A program made the translations under genes and the position numbers. From the NCBI GenBank assembly GCA_038133845.1, contig JAYPUA010000001.1, forward strand, positions 62,001 through 126,000: a DNA stretch of 64,000 bases, given 5' to 3'. The stretch is from JAYPUA01 sp038133845. Its GTDB lineage: Bacteria; SAR324; NAC60-12. This document shows, in pieces, positions 17,415 through 25,497 of the stretch. Every line of letters starts with the position of its first letter. Within the stretch, counting starts at the first letter, position 1. Under the pieces are notes generated by a model. It saw nothing but the letters and a program-made list of their open reading frames with translations, was not told where the DNA came from and did no database searches.

Positions 17415-18874
17415 TGCTCCTTCGGAGGATTTTTCAGAGGTGGGTTCGCGGCTTCCTTCAACTCCATGATGGCCATGGGCGGCAGGTTCTTCGCGAACAA
17501 GGAAAACAGGGTAAAGAAGAATCCGAAGCTTCCGATGGTGATGCCGACCTCGACGATCGTCGGCCAGTACTCACCCCAGGAGGCTGGGATGTATTCGTGC
17601 TGCAAAGAGCTTCCCACGATGTTGAAGCGCTCAAACCACATGCCTACGTTGATCAATCCGCAGATGATCCACACGGCGACCAGATTGTGGCGAACCTTGT
17701 TGCGCCATAGCGGAATGGGGGCGATGACGTTGCAGAAGACCATCAACCAGAAGGCAATCTGTGGGAAGGTGATCTTGTGGTCCCCGGTAAGGGTCCAGCT
17801 GGTCATCTCTCCGAATGGGCGGAAGTAGAAGATCGCTCTCTCGTAGGGGCTGCCGCTGTACCAGGCGATGAAGAACTCCGTCGCGTAGGCATAGCCGACG
17901 ACCACGGAGGTGAAGATGATCACCTTGCAGACGCTGTTGACCACGTGGGTGGAGATGTACTGCTCTAGCCCGAAGACGACCCGGACCGGGATGAGCACGG
18001 TCATCACCATGGCCAGTCCGGAGAAGATCGCTCCGGCAACAAAGTAGGGGGCGAAGATGGTGGTGTGCCAGCCAGGAACTGAGGACATGGCAAAGTCCCA
18101 ACTCACGATGGAGTGCACGGAGAAGACCAGTGGGGTGGCCAGCGCAGCAAAGATCAGGTAGCCGCGCATGTAGTGGACCCACTGATGGTTGGTCCCGCGC
18201 CACGCCAGCGCCATGGGGGCATAGATCAGCGCCTTGAGCTTCTGTCCTCGACGCATGGCCTCATCTCTCAGAATGGCCATGTCCGGAATCAAGCCAAGCA
18301 TGAAGAACATTATGGAAACCGTCATGTAGGTCGACACGGCGAAAACGTCCCACAGCAAGGGAGACTTGAAGTTCACCCAGAGCAACCGCTCGTTCGGATA
18401 GGGAATCAGCCAGTAGGCCAGCCAGGGGCGGCCTGTGTGCAAGAGCGGGAAGAGCCCCGCCGTCATCACGGCGAAGACGGTCATGGCTTCAGCGGCGCGG
18501 TAGATCGCAGTCCGCCAAGGCGCCCGGGTCAGGTAGAAGACTGCTGAGATCAACGTTCCGGCGTGACCAATTCCGACCCAGAAGACGAAGTTGGTGATGT
18601 AGAAGCCCCACATGATGGGGTGGCTGATCCCGGAGTAGCCGATTCCAACATCTACCTGAATGGCCAGGCTGAGCACTCCAAGTCCCAGCGCAGTCAGGAA
18701 CCCGAGGAGCAGGAGAAAGTAGGACGGATGAGGCTTTTCCAGCATCGCCAGCATGTCATCATTGATCTGGCCGTAGTCCAGAGTCGTTGCTTCAATGCCG
18801 GGATGCCCGAGGTGCTCATCAATGACAACACGGCCCGCTTCCGGATCGTATTGGTTCAACGCAGCTGCGTGCAT
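17411..18874 (-). CDS. actC: Alternative complex III subunit ActC (NrfD-like quinol-oxidising subunit)
   Basis: A 487-aa polytopic membrane protein of the NrfD/PsrC family. Characteristic blocks are PIMWGFYITNFVFWVGIGHAG, FPLLHTGRPWLAYWLIPYPN and SVHSIVSWDFAMSSVPGWH; the last two carry the His/Asp/Trp residues usually placed at the quinol site. It is predicted to oxidise the quinol that feeds the iron-sulfur subunit ActB. It starts 23 nt after actB. A small soluble N-terminal extension of about 45 residues precedes the first membrane helix. Confidence 0.94.
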   Translation of the reverse strand: MHAAALNQYDPEAGRVVIDEHLGHPGIEATTLDYGQINDDMLAMLEKPHPSYFLLLLGFLTALGLGVLSLAIQVDVGIGYSGISHPIMWGFYITNFVFWVGIGHAGTLISAVFYLTRAPWRTAIYRAAEAMTVFAVMTAGLFPLLHTGRPWLAYWLIPYPNERLLWVNFKSPLLWDVFAVSTYMTVSIMFFMLGLIPDMAILRDEAMRRGQKLKALIYAPMALAWRGTNHQWVHYMRGYLIFAALATPLVFSVHSIVSWDFAMSSVPGWHTTIFAPYFVAGAIFSGLAMVMTVLIPVRVVFGLEQYISTHVVNSVCKVIIFTSVVVGYAYATEFFIAWYSGSPYERAIFYFRPFGEMTSWTLTGDHKITFPQIAFWLMVFCNVIAPIPLWRNKVRHNLVAVWIICGLINVGMWFERFNIVGSSLQHEYIPASWGEYWPTIVEVGITIGSFGFFFTLFSLFAKNLPPMAIMELKEAANPPLKNPPKEH

Positions 18875-18897
18875 GGGGAAGTCTCCTGATGAATGCT

Positions 18898-21834
18898 TTA
18901 GGCGTGATTTGCTTCATCGGTGTGTCCACCGACTTCACGGGTGTTCACCTTCTTGAGGTAAGTCACCGCAGGTTTGTAGTTCAACTCCGGAAGCACCTCG
19001 TACTGCCGCTCTCGGTGGTCCATGTCTTCACGCATGGCCAGCTGAGACACCTTGCTGTTGGGGTCCGCCAGGTTCCCGAACGTGATGGCCTGGGTCGGGC
19101 AGGTCTGCTGACACGCGGTCAGGACCTCGCCATCGCGCAGGTCGCGGCCCAAGGCCTTGGCCTGGTGCTTGGCGGCTGTCAGACGCGGGACGCAGAAGTT
19201 GCACTTTTCCATCACACCGACGTCTCGAGTCGTCATGCTGGTGTTGAGCTGTTGATGAAGTGGGGCGGGGAAATCGTAGCTGAACCAGTTGAACCTCCGG
19301 ACCTTGTACGCGCAGTTGTTGGAACAGTAGCGCGTCCCGACGCAGCGGTTGTAGATCATCGCGTTCAGCCCCTCCGGGTTGTGGTAGGTCGCATAAACTG
19401 GGCAGACCGGCTCACACCCTGCGTTTCCGCATTGCTGACAGAGCATTGGGACGATCCGGACTTCGATATCATCTCCATAGCCTTCAAAGTAGCGCTCCAG
19501 CCGTAGCCACGACATCTCTCTGCCGATGGCAACACGCTCCTTGCCCACGACCGGGATGTTGTTCTCTGCGTAGCAGGCGACCACGCAGGCCGAGCATCCG
19601 TTGCAGCGATCCAGGTCAATGGTCATTCCCCAGCGGTACGGCTTGTAGTAGCCGGCGGTCTCAGCACGGTCCGGATAGGTCTCGGTAGTGCGTTTGTGCC
19701 CGTGCTTCGCCTTCTCTCCAGAGGTCAGCGCCGCCACGGTGGTTGCTGCGGCAATGTCTCGTCCAGCCTGGCGGGGGCCACCGTCCACGTTGACCGTGTA
19801 TCCCTTGGCGTTGGTGCCCTTGACCTCAACGGAGGTGCTCAGGAAGGCCAAGGTCCCGGAGGCATCCAGCTTGGCCGGAAGCAGTTTCATCACGTTGACG
19901 CCGAAGCCGTCGGCAGTCATCCCGGAGTGCTCGTGGCCTTGACCGATCGGAATGGAGATCGCGTCCCGGTGGACGCCGTAGAAGTGAATCGCGGTGGCGG
20001 TCAGCGAGCCTTGAGGGGTCGTGATCTCCACCACGTCTCGATCTTGGATCCCCAGCTTTTCTGCAGTCTCCGGATGAATCTCCACCCAAGAGTCCCAGAC
20101 GATCTGGCTCACCGGGTTGGGAGACTCCTGAAGCCAGGGCTTGTTTGCTCCACTGCCATCTCCAAGCAGGAGGGATGGGGAGACCAGCAGGGCCAGCCCA
20201 TCCAGGCTGGGAGCACTTGGGCTCACCTGAGTGACCCGCCGGGAGAGCTCGACGTTCGTGCTCCCTGATGCCCGGAAGATTCCTCCGGTCTCCAGAGCCT
20301 GAATCCAGAAGTTCTCAAACAGCTGCGTGTTGCCTACCTGAGTCTGGATGGCCTGCCACGCCTGCTGCAGGTAGTCGCGATAATTTTCGACCCCCTCGAA
20401 GGCCGTGCGGCGCAGCGACTTGGCTACCGTCATCAGGATGTCTTCACGGGCCCGAGCGTCGAACATGTCGACGGGAGCCATCACCGGCTGCTGCAGGCTC
20501 CAGACGCCGTCTCTTGGGTTGGCATCCCCCCAAGTCTCATAGGGAGTCAAGGCGGGCAGAACCAGGTTTGCCAAGTGGCTGGTTTCACTCTTCAGGGACG
20601 CCAGACTGACCACGTAAGCCTTGCTCATGGCCTCCGCGAAGCCCAATTCCGGGGGAAGCGCGTAGACCGGGTTCACATCATCGACCACAAGCACTCGAAC
20701 TTTGCCCGCGTTCAGGTCGGCGACCAACTCGACGACCTCTTGGTGAGAGGCGACCTCTTGGTGAGAAGCTTCTGAAAAGACCACCGTCTCGTTGAGGTTC
20801 CCGGCAACAGCGTTGAGGATGTTGATGGCAACTTGCGTCTCCATTGCACTTTCGGAAGCCGCGATCGGGCCTCCTCCAATAGCCAGGCTGGGGCTATGCT
20901 GTACCATCTCTTCAGCCAGCTCCCGGATTTTCTCGGCATCGACTCCAGCAGCAGAGGCGACCTGGTCCGGGGTGTAGGCGGCAAGGTAGCTTTCCAGCCA
21001 ATCGAAGCCCCCCTTCTTGTTCCGGACCTCATGGGCCAGAGCCAGCGCAACCAGCCCTTCGGTTCCGGGCTTGATGACCATCCAGCGGTCGGACTTTGTT
21101 CCGGTGAGGGAGAGGTGCGGGCCGACATGCACATAAGGTCGACGCGTACCTTCTGCATAGGCGTGCATTTCGGTAAAGCGCCGTGCGTTCTCCACTTGGT
21201 TGCCCCAGGTCTCCATGAAGTCGCTGCTGAAATTGACCAGCATCTGCGCCCGCTCAAACTTCAACTCCGGCAAGCTGGCGGAGTCAAAGGCCAGCTGGTT
21301 TGCGGCGACTGCCGCCGAAGGGCTCAGCAGGTCGAAGGCCACCTTGCGTCCTCCCACGGCCTGCAGCCACTCCTCAAGGAACGACTGGTCCGTTCCGGAA
21401 GCAGGGCGTCCAAGGTAGACGATCTGTCCTTCAGAACCGCTCAGGCGGTTGGTGAACTCCTTGAGCCCCTCTTCCCAGGAGAGCCCCCCTGATTTGCCAG
21501 AAGGTGTGGCGACGCGGTCCGGGTTGTAGAGGGACTGCAGCGACGCCTGACCTCGGGCGCACAGGGCTCCTTGGTTCAGAGGGTGCAGGGGGTTGCCCTC
21601 TGCCTTCTGAGCACGGTTTTCACGGACAGTGACCATCATCCCGCAGGCGGCTTCGCACTCGCGGCAGGTGGTCATGTACTGGTAGGCGTTGCTGGGAGAG
21701 TACTCGAAGTTGGTGGGAGGAACGAGCAGCGGGATCAATTTCTCCGGCTTCTGTTCACAGCCTGCGGCCACTGCGGTGGTTCCCGCCACGCCCATGTACT
21801 TGAAAAGATTTCTTCGACTAAGCCCTTTTTTCAT
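18898..21834 (-). CDS. actB: Alternative complex III subunit ActB (molybdopterin-oxidoreductase-like plus Fe-S ferredoxin domain)
   Basis: A 978-aa fused subunit. A Tat motif (SRRNLFK) at residues 6-12 is followed by an alanine/glycine stretch ending in AAGC, consistent with a Tat-exported lipoprotein. The N-terminal two thirds resemble a molybdopterin oxidoreductase, with Cys residues in TCRECEAACGMM. In characterised complexes this domain carries no Mo cofactor. The C-terminal third is a four-cluster ferredoxin-like domain with CNGCSACVVAC, CQQCGNAGCEPVCP, a Cys-rich loop around RYCSNNCAYK, CNFC and CQQTCP. It relays electrons from quinol to the cytochrome subunits. It starts 42 nt after actA. 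Confidence 0.95.
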   Translation of the reverse strand: MKKGLSRRNLFKYMGVAGTTAVAAGCEQKPEKLIPLLVPPTNFEYSPSNAYQYMTTCRECEAACGMMVTVRENRAQKAEGNPLHPLNQGALCARGQASLQSLYNPDRVATPSGKSGGLSWEEGLKEFTNRLSGSEGQIVYLGRPASGTDQSFLEEWLQAVGGRKVAFDLLSPSAAVAANQLAFDSASLPELKFERAQMLVNFSSDFMETWGNQVENARRFTEMHAYAEGTRRPYVHVGPHLSLTGTKSDRWMVIKPGTEGLVALALAHEVRNKKGGFDWLESYLAAYTPDQVASAAGVDAEKIRELAEEMVQHSPSLAIGGGPIAASESAMETQVAINILNAVAGNLNETVVFSEASHQEVASHQEVVELVADLNAGKVRVLVVDDVNPVYALPPELGFAEAMSKAYVVSLASLKSETSHLANLVLPALTPYETWGDANPRDGVWSLQQPVMAPVDMFDARAREDILMTVAKSLRRTAFEGVENYRDYLQQAWQAIQTQVGNTQLFENFWIQALETGGIFRASGSTNVELSRRVTQVSPSAPSLDGLALLVSPSLLLGDGSGANKPWLQESPNPVSQIVWDSWVEIHPETAEKLGIQDRDVVEITTPQGSLTATAIHFYGVHRDAISIPIGQGHEHSGMTADGFGVNVMKLLPAKLDASGTLAFLSTSVEVKGTNAKGYTVNVDGGPRQAGRDIAAATTVAALTSGEKAKHGHKRTTETYPDRAETAGYYKPYRWGMTIDLDRCNGCSACVVACYAENNIPVVGKERVAIGREMSWLRLERYFEGYGDDIEVRIVPMLCQQCGNAGCEPVCPVYATYHNPEGLNAMIYNRCVGTRYCSNNCAYKVRRFNWFSYDFPAPLHQQLNTSMTTRDVGVMEKCNFCVPRLTAAKHQAKALGRDLRDGEVLTACQQTCPTQAITFGNLADPNSKVSQLAMREDMDHRERQYEVLPELNYKPAVTYLKKVNTREVGGHTDEANHA
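20733..20768. repeat. 18-bp in-frame tandem duplication inside actB
   Basis: Two adjacent 18-nt copies (20733-20750 and 20751-20768) differ at one base. They duplicate six residues, so the protein reads ASHQEV twice in a row in the ActB molybdopterin-like domain. It looks like a recent slippage event in a surface loop. Confidence 0.85.
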
Positions 21835-21876
21835 CCAAAGTCTCCGGGAGTTCGGTGGTGAAGAACGTGATGGGAA

Positions 21877-22617
21877 TCAGTAATGGCAGGTAAAACAATC
21901 GTTCATGTTCGGAGTGTGGTACCCGTTGTCATCAACCAGGTGCATGGCGGCTTCACGCTTGGCGTCGTTCTCTTTGGCATTGAACCAGCCCGCGAGCGTG
22001 TTCATGGCACGCTTGCGCTCTACAGCACCCTTGACCTGAAGGTGACACTCCATGCACCAGCCCATGCCCCCAAAGTTCTGATCCACCTTGACGACCACCT
22101 GCATCTGCGTGACATTTCCGTGGCAGGCCTGACAGCGCTGGTCGCCCCCAGCCCGAAACTGGGCGAGCTTGCACTCCAGGGAGCGCGGATTCGCATCCAT
22201 GTCACAGCCGCGACCGGCCTCGTCGACAAAGCGGCTGCTGTCCACGTTGATGTGCTCCTTGTGCGGAAAGCGTACGAAGTCCGGAATGTCATGTACCTTG
22301 GCCCAGGGGATCGGCTCTCCCTTGGCCCAGTAGTCCCGGAGCTTGTCCAGCTCCGGAGAGCCTCCTGCAGGCTGGACGACCTTCATCTCGTTGGGCCCGT
22401 GACACCCGATGCAGGTGCTGACGGGAGGGACTCCGGAGGAGTACGAGCGCCGTGCGTAGAGGTGGCAGTACTGACAGGCAATTCCGTTTTGGGAGACGTG
22501 CAACTGGTGGCTGAAGGCGATCGGTTGCTCCTTCGCGAAGAGCGATCCGGATGAGCCGAAGAGCGCTACGCCGAGCAGAACTGCTCCCAGAAGAGCTTTC
22601 GGGAAGTGACGAAGCAT
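21877..22617 (-). CDS. actA: Alternative complex III subunit ActA (pentaheme cytochrome c)
   Basis: A 246-aa multiheme cytochrome with an N-terminal signal/anchor (ALLGAVLLGVALFGSSGSLFA). Five CxxCH heme sites are visible: CQYCH 48-52, CIGCH 69-73, CQACH 162-166, CMECH 188-192 and CFTCH 241-245. Extra His residues (FSHQLH, FPHKEH) could serve as distal ligands. Five hemes match ActA of alternative complex III. It is the first gene of actABCDEF and lies about 125 nt downstream of a promoter-like sequence. Confidence 0.95.
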   Translation of the reverse strand: MLRHFPKALLGAVLLGVALFGSSGSLFAKEQPIAFSHQLHVSQNGIACQYCHLYARRSYSSGVPPVSTCIGCHGPNEMKVVQPAGGSPELDKLRDYWAKGEPIPWAKVHDIPDFVRFPHKEHINVDSSRFVDEAGRGCDMDANPRSLECKLAQFRAGGDQRCQACHGNVTQMQVVVKVDQNFGGMGWCMECHLQVKGAVERKRAMNTLAGWFNAKENDAKREAAMHLVDDNGYHTPNMNDCFTCHY

Positions 22618-22749
22618 GACAGACCTTGCTAGGGTTTGATTTACGAAGTTTGCGGCAGGCTGAATCCAACAGCGCTCAAGCGCGCCAGATGTGGAGGCGT
22701 CTGGTTGCGCTGGGAAATGGGTGATTCGGCCGTTGCCAAAACTCCAGAG

Positions 22750-22777
22750 ACTATAAGGATGCTTTCAAATTTGGCAA
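22750..22777 (-). promoter_or_regulatory. Candidate promoter of the act operon
   Basis: On the minus strand, TTGCCA (22777-22772) and TATAGT (22755-22750) are spaced by 16 nt, reading toward actA. The predicted leader is about 125 nt. Pattern match only. Confidence 0.5.
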
Positions 22778-22906
22778 GCCCAAACTCATGCTCTCCCCGA
22801 GCATCAGGACCTCAAAAGCGCTGGGAGAACCTCGCGAATTCCTTGCAAATCCACTCCGGACTCTTTGCCCAGCGAGCGCCTCCTCGGCCAAAACGTTTGA
22901 CATTCG

Positions 22907-22935
22907 TTTGCGGTGCCGGGAGAATTTCACCTCAT
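22907..22935 (+). promoter_or_regulatory. Candidate promoter of the livGFHM-type operon
   Basis: A perfect TTGACA (22907-22912) is followed after 17 nt by GAGAAT (22930-22935), giving a start of transcription near 22942. This overlaps the upstream in-frame codons of the first gene, so it favours the GTG at 22991 as the translation start over any start near 22913. Confidence 0.55.
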
Positions 22936-22990
22936 TTTGTCCGGCTGCCCACCCGCATCGCTCCTGCCCACCTTCGTAATTTTCGCCTCA

Positions 22991-23773
22991 GTGATTTCCG
23001 TTCAGAACGTTGTCAAACATTTTGGGGGAGTACACGCGGTCGATGGGGTGACCCTGACCATTGAGACGGGCTCGATCACCGGGCTCATTGGGCCCAACGG
23101 TGCGGGCAAGACGACCCTCTTCAACCTGATCGCTGGGGCTTTCCCCCCCAGCAGGGGGAGGATCCTCCTTGATGGGGAGGATGTGACCGGGCTCCCGGCA
23201 CATGATCTCTTCTCCAAGGGGCTCCTGCGGACCTTCCAGATTGCTCATGAATTCAAGACCTTGAGTGTCCGGGAGAACCTGATGATGGTCCCCGGTGCAC
23301 AGTCCGGGGAGAGCCTGTGGGGCGCGTGGTTTCGGCCTCAGCAGGTTCAGGCGGAGGAGCGCCGAGTCCGGGAGCGGGCAGAGGAGGTGATGGAGTTCCT
23401 GAACCTCTCGCACGTCGCCAGTGAACTGGCCGGCAATCTCTCTGGAGGACAGAAGAAGTTGTTGGAGCTGGGGCGCACAATGATGGTCGATGCGAAAGTG
23501 GTGGTGCTTGATGAGGTTGGGGCAGGAGTGAACCGGACCCTGCTTGGCGAGATCGGAGATGCGATCCTGCGCCTGAACCAAGAGCGCCACTACACCTTCT
23601 GCATGATTGAACACGACTTTGACTTCATCAGCCGCCTGTGCAATCCGGTCGTGGTGATGGCCGAGGGCAAGCTTCTTACTCAAGGCACTCCGGAAGAGGT
23701 TCGGCGTAACGAAGAGGTGGTCGAGGCCTACCTGGGGACCGGTCTGAAAAATCAAACTCCTGCAGGCGCATGA
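22991..23773 (+). CDS. LivG-type ABC transporter ATPase (hydrophobic amino acid/amide uptake family)
   Basis: A 260-aa ATPase of the HAAT (Liv/Urt) importer family. Walker A is GPNGAGKTT and the signature is LSGGQKKLLELGR. The LivG-type LLRTFQIAHEF segment and C-terminal EVVEAYLGT are present. The Walker B end reads VVVLDEVGAGVN, whereas the family normally has LDEPxAGxN; Pro to Val is unusual but keeps the catalytic Glu. A GTG start at 22991 is chosen because homology begins there and a promoter overlaps earlier codons. Its stop overlaps the next ATPase start (ATGA). Substrate not determinable. Confidence 0.88.
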   Translation: MISVQNVVKHFGGVHAVDGVTLTIETGSITGLIGPNGAGKTTLFNLIAGAFPPSRGRILLDGEDVTGLPAHDLFSKGLLRTFQIAHEFKTLSVRENLMMVPGAQSGESLWGAWFRPQQVQAEERRVRERAEEVMEFLNLSHVASELAGNLSGGQKKLLELGRTMMVDAKVVVLDEVGAGVNRTLLGEIGDAILRLNQERHYTFCMIEHDFDFISRLCNPVVVMAEGKLLTQGTPEEVRRNEEVVEAYLGTGLKNQTPAGA

Positions 23774-24480
23774 CTCCCCTCCCCCTCATTGGAGAAGCCC
23801 TGTTTGGCGGCTACGGTGGTGCAGACATCCTCAACGGGTGCACCGTGGGAGCCGAGCCGGGGAGCATCTCGGTGATTGTGGGGCCGAACGGCGCTGGAAA
23901 GTCCACCGCAATGAAGGCGCTGCTCGGGCTGTTGCGCCCCCGGAAGGGGCGGGTGCTTTTGGGGGGCGAGGACATCTCGCATCTCACCCCGCAGCAGAGG
24001 GTGTCCAAGGGCGTTGCCTTCGTGCCCCAAACCCAGAACGTCTTCCCAAGCCTGACGGTGGAGGAGAATCTGGAGATCGGGGCCTATCTGAGAGAAGACG
24101 GCTTTCAGGAGACCATGGAGCAGATCTTCAGCCTGTTTCCCATTCTCCGGGAGAAGCGCTGGCAGCCGGCTGGTGAGCTTTCCGGAGGGCAGCGTCAGCA
24201 GGTTGCCGTCGGCCGGGCGATGATGACCCGTCCTCAGGTTTTGCTGCTGGATGAGCCGACGGCCGGGGTCTCTCCGGTGGTGATGGATGAACTGTTTGAC
24301 CGAATCCTGGAGGTTAAGCGAACGGGAGTGGCGGTCCTGATGGTCGAACAGAACGCGCGTCAGGCGTTGGCGATTGCGGACCGGGGATACGTGCTCGTCA
24401 ACGGTGAGAACCGCTTCACGGACACTGGCGCGGCCTTGCTTGCGGACGCGGAGGTCCGCCGGACTTTCCTCGGAGGCTGA
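23770..24480 (+). CDS. LivF-type ABC transporter ATPase
   Basis: A 236-aa second ATPase of the same importer. Walker A is GPNGAGKST, the signature is LSGGQRQQVAVGRAM and Walker B is LLLDEPTAGVSP. AFVPQTQNVFPSLTVEENLEIG is the LivF Q-loop block. It pairs with the preceding LivG-type ATPase as a heterodimer on the cytoplasmic face. Translational overlap with the gene before, and direct abutment with the permease after (ATG immediately follows TGA), indicate one operon. Confidence 0.9.
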   Translation: MTPLPLIGEALFGGYGGADILNGCTVGAEPGSISVIVGPNGAGKSTAMKALLGLLRPRKGRVLLGGEDISHLTPQQRVSKGVAFVPQTQNVFPSLTVEENLEIGAYLREDGFQETMEQIFSLFPILREKRWQPAGELSGGQRQQVAVGRAMMTRPQVLLLDEPTAGVSPVVMDELFDRILEVKRTGVAVLMVEQNARQALAIADRGYVLVNGENRFTDTGAALLADAEVRRTFLGG

Positions 24481-25497
24481 ATGCTGCATGACCTCGCCAG
24501 CTCGTTGATTCTGCTGAGCAATTACGTCTTCCTCCCGGCGCTCACCTACGGATCTCAGTTGGCACTGGGAGCGGTGGGAGTGACGCTGATCTTCGGCATC
24601 CTGCGTTTTGCCAACTTCGCCCATGGCGAACTGATGGCGTTTGGGACGATGATCAGCATCTTTCTCACCTGGCTTTTCCAGTCCTGGGGATTCAGGCCGG
24701 GGCCGCTCCCCACCGCCTTGCTGACGCTACCGTTTGCGATCCTGGCCACTGCGGCGCTGGCCTTGCTCACGGAGCGCTCTGTCTTTCGCTTCTACCGTCA
24801 GCGCAAGAGCAAGCCAATCATCCTGGTCATCGCCTCGGTGGGGGTCATGTTCATCCTCAACGGCCTGATCCGGTTGTTTGTGGGAACCAATGAGATTCTC
24901 TTTGCAGACGGGACCAAGTTCCTCATCAAGGCCGGAGCCTTCAAGAAGTGGACAGGCCTGGGCGAAGGACTTGCCATCCGGCAGACTCAGGTGCTCACGA
25001 TCGTGATCGCCATTCTCGCAGTGGCCCTGCTCTTCTGGTTTCTCCAGAAGACCCGGACTGGAAAGGCGATGCGCGCTTTCTCCGACAACGAAGACCTCGC
25101 CTTGCTCTCCGGAATCAATCCAGATTCCATCATCCGGGTCACGTGGGTCATCGCTGCGGCGCTGGCGACCCTGGCCGGGGTGCTCTATGGCCTGGATAAG
25201 AGCTTCCGGCCGCTGGTGTACTTCAACCTGCTGTTGCCGGTGTTTGCCTCGGCGATCGTGGGAGGCGTTGGACAGCCGGTTGGAGCGATCGTGGGAGGGT
25301 ACATCGTGGCCTTCTCCGAGGTGATGGCTACCTATGCCTATCGGAAGTTCCTGAAGTACTTCCTCCCGGAAGAGTGGATGCCTTCCGGGCTGGTTCAGCT
25401 GCTCTCCACAGAGTACAAGTTTGCCGTATCCTTCATCATCCTGGTGGTCGTTCTGCTGGTTCGACCGACCGGAATCTTCAAAGGGAAAACGCTGTGA
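24481..25497 (+). CDS. LivH-type ABC transporter permease
   Basis: A 338-aa inner-membrane permease with 8-9 hydrophobic segments. LivH features are LGAVGVTLIFGILRFANFAHGELMAFG near the N-terminus and the EAA-like ALATLAGVLYGLDKSF...VGGVGQPVGAIVGG region near the C-terminus. It forms the translocation path with the LivM-type permease that overlaps its 3' end (GTGA). Length is slightly above the usual 290-310 aa because of an N-terminal extension and a longer central loop. Confidence 0.9.
   Translation: MLHDLASSLILLSNYVFLPALTYGSQLALGAVGVTLIFGILRFANFAHGELMAFGTMISIFLTWLFQSWGFRPGPLPTALLTLPFAILATAALALLTERSVFRFYRQRKSKPIILVIASVGVMFILNGLIRLFVGTNEILFADGTKFLIKAGAFKKWTGLGEGLAIRQTQVLTIVIAILAVALLFWFLQKTRTGKAMRAFSDNEDLALLSGINPDSIIRVTWVIAAALATLAGVLYGLDKSFRPLVYFNLLLPVFASAIVGGVGQPVGAIVGGYIVAFSEVMATYAYRKFLKYFLPEEWMPSGLVQLLSTEYKFAVSFIILVVVLLVRPTGIFKGKTL

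Larger units (their letters stand above)
22618..22990. other. Divergent intergenic region between actA and the liv-type operon
   Basis: A 373-nt stretch without a credible gene. It is visibly more A/T-rich in the middle (22740-22790) than the flanks. It holds back-to-back promoter-like sequences for the two operons, annotated separately. Nothing else was recognised in it. Confidence 0.6.
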
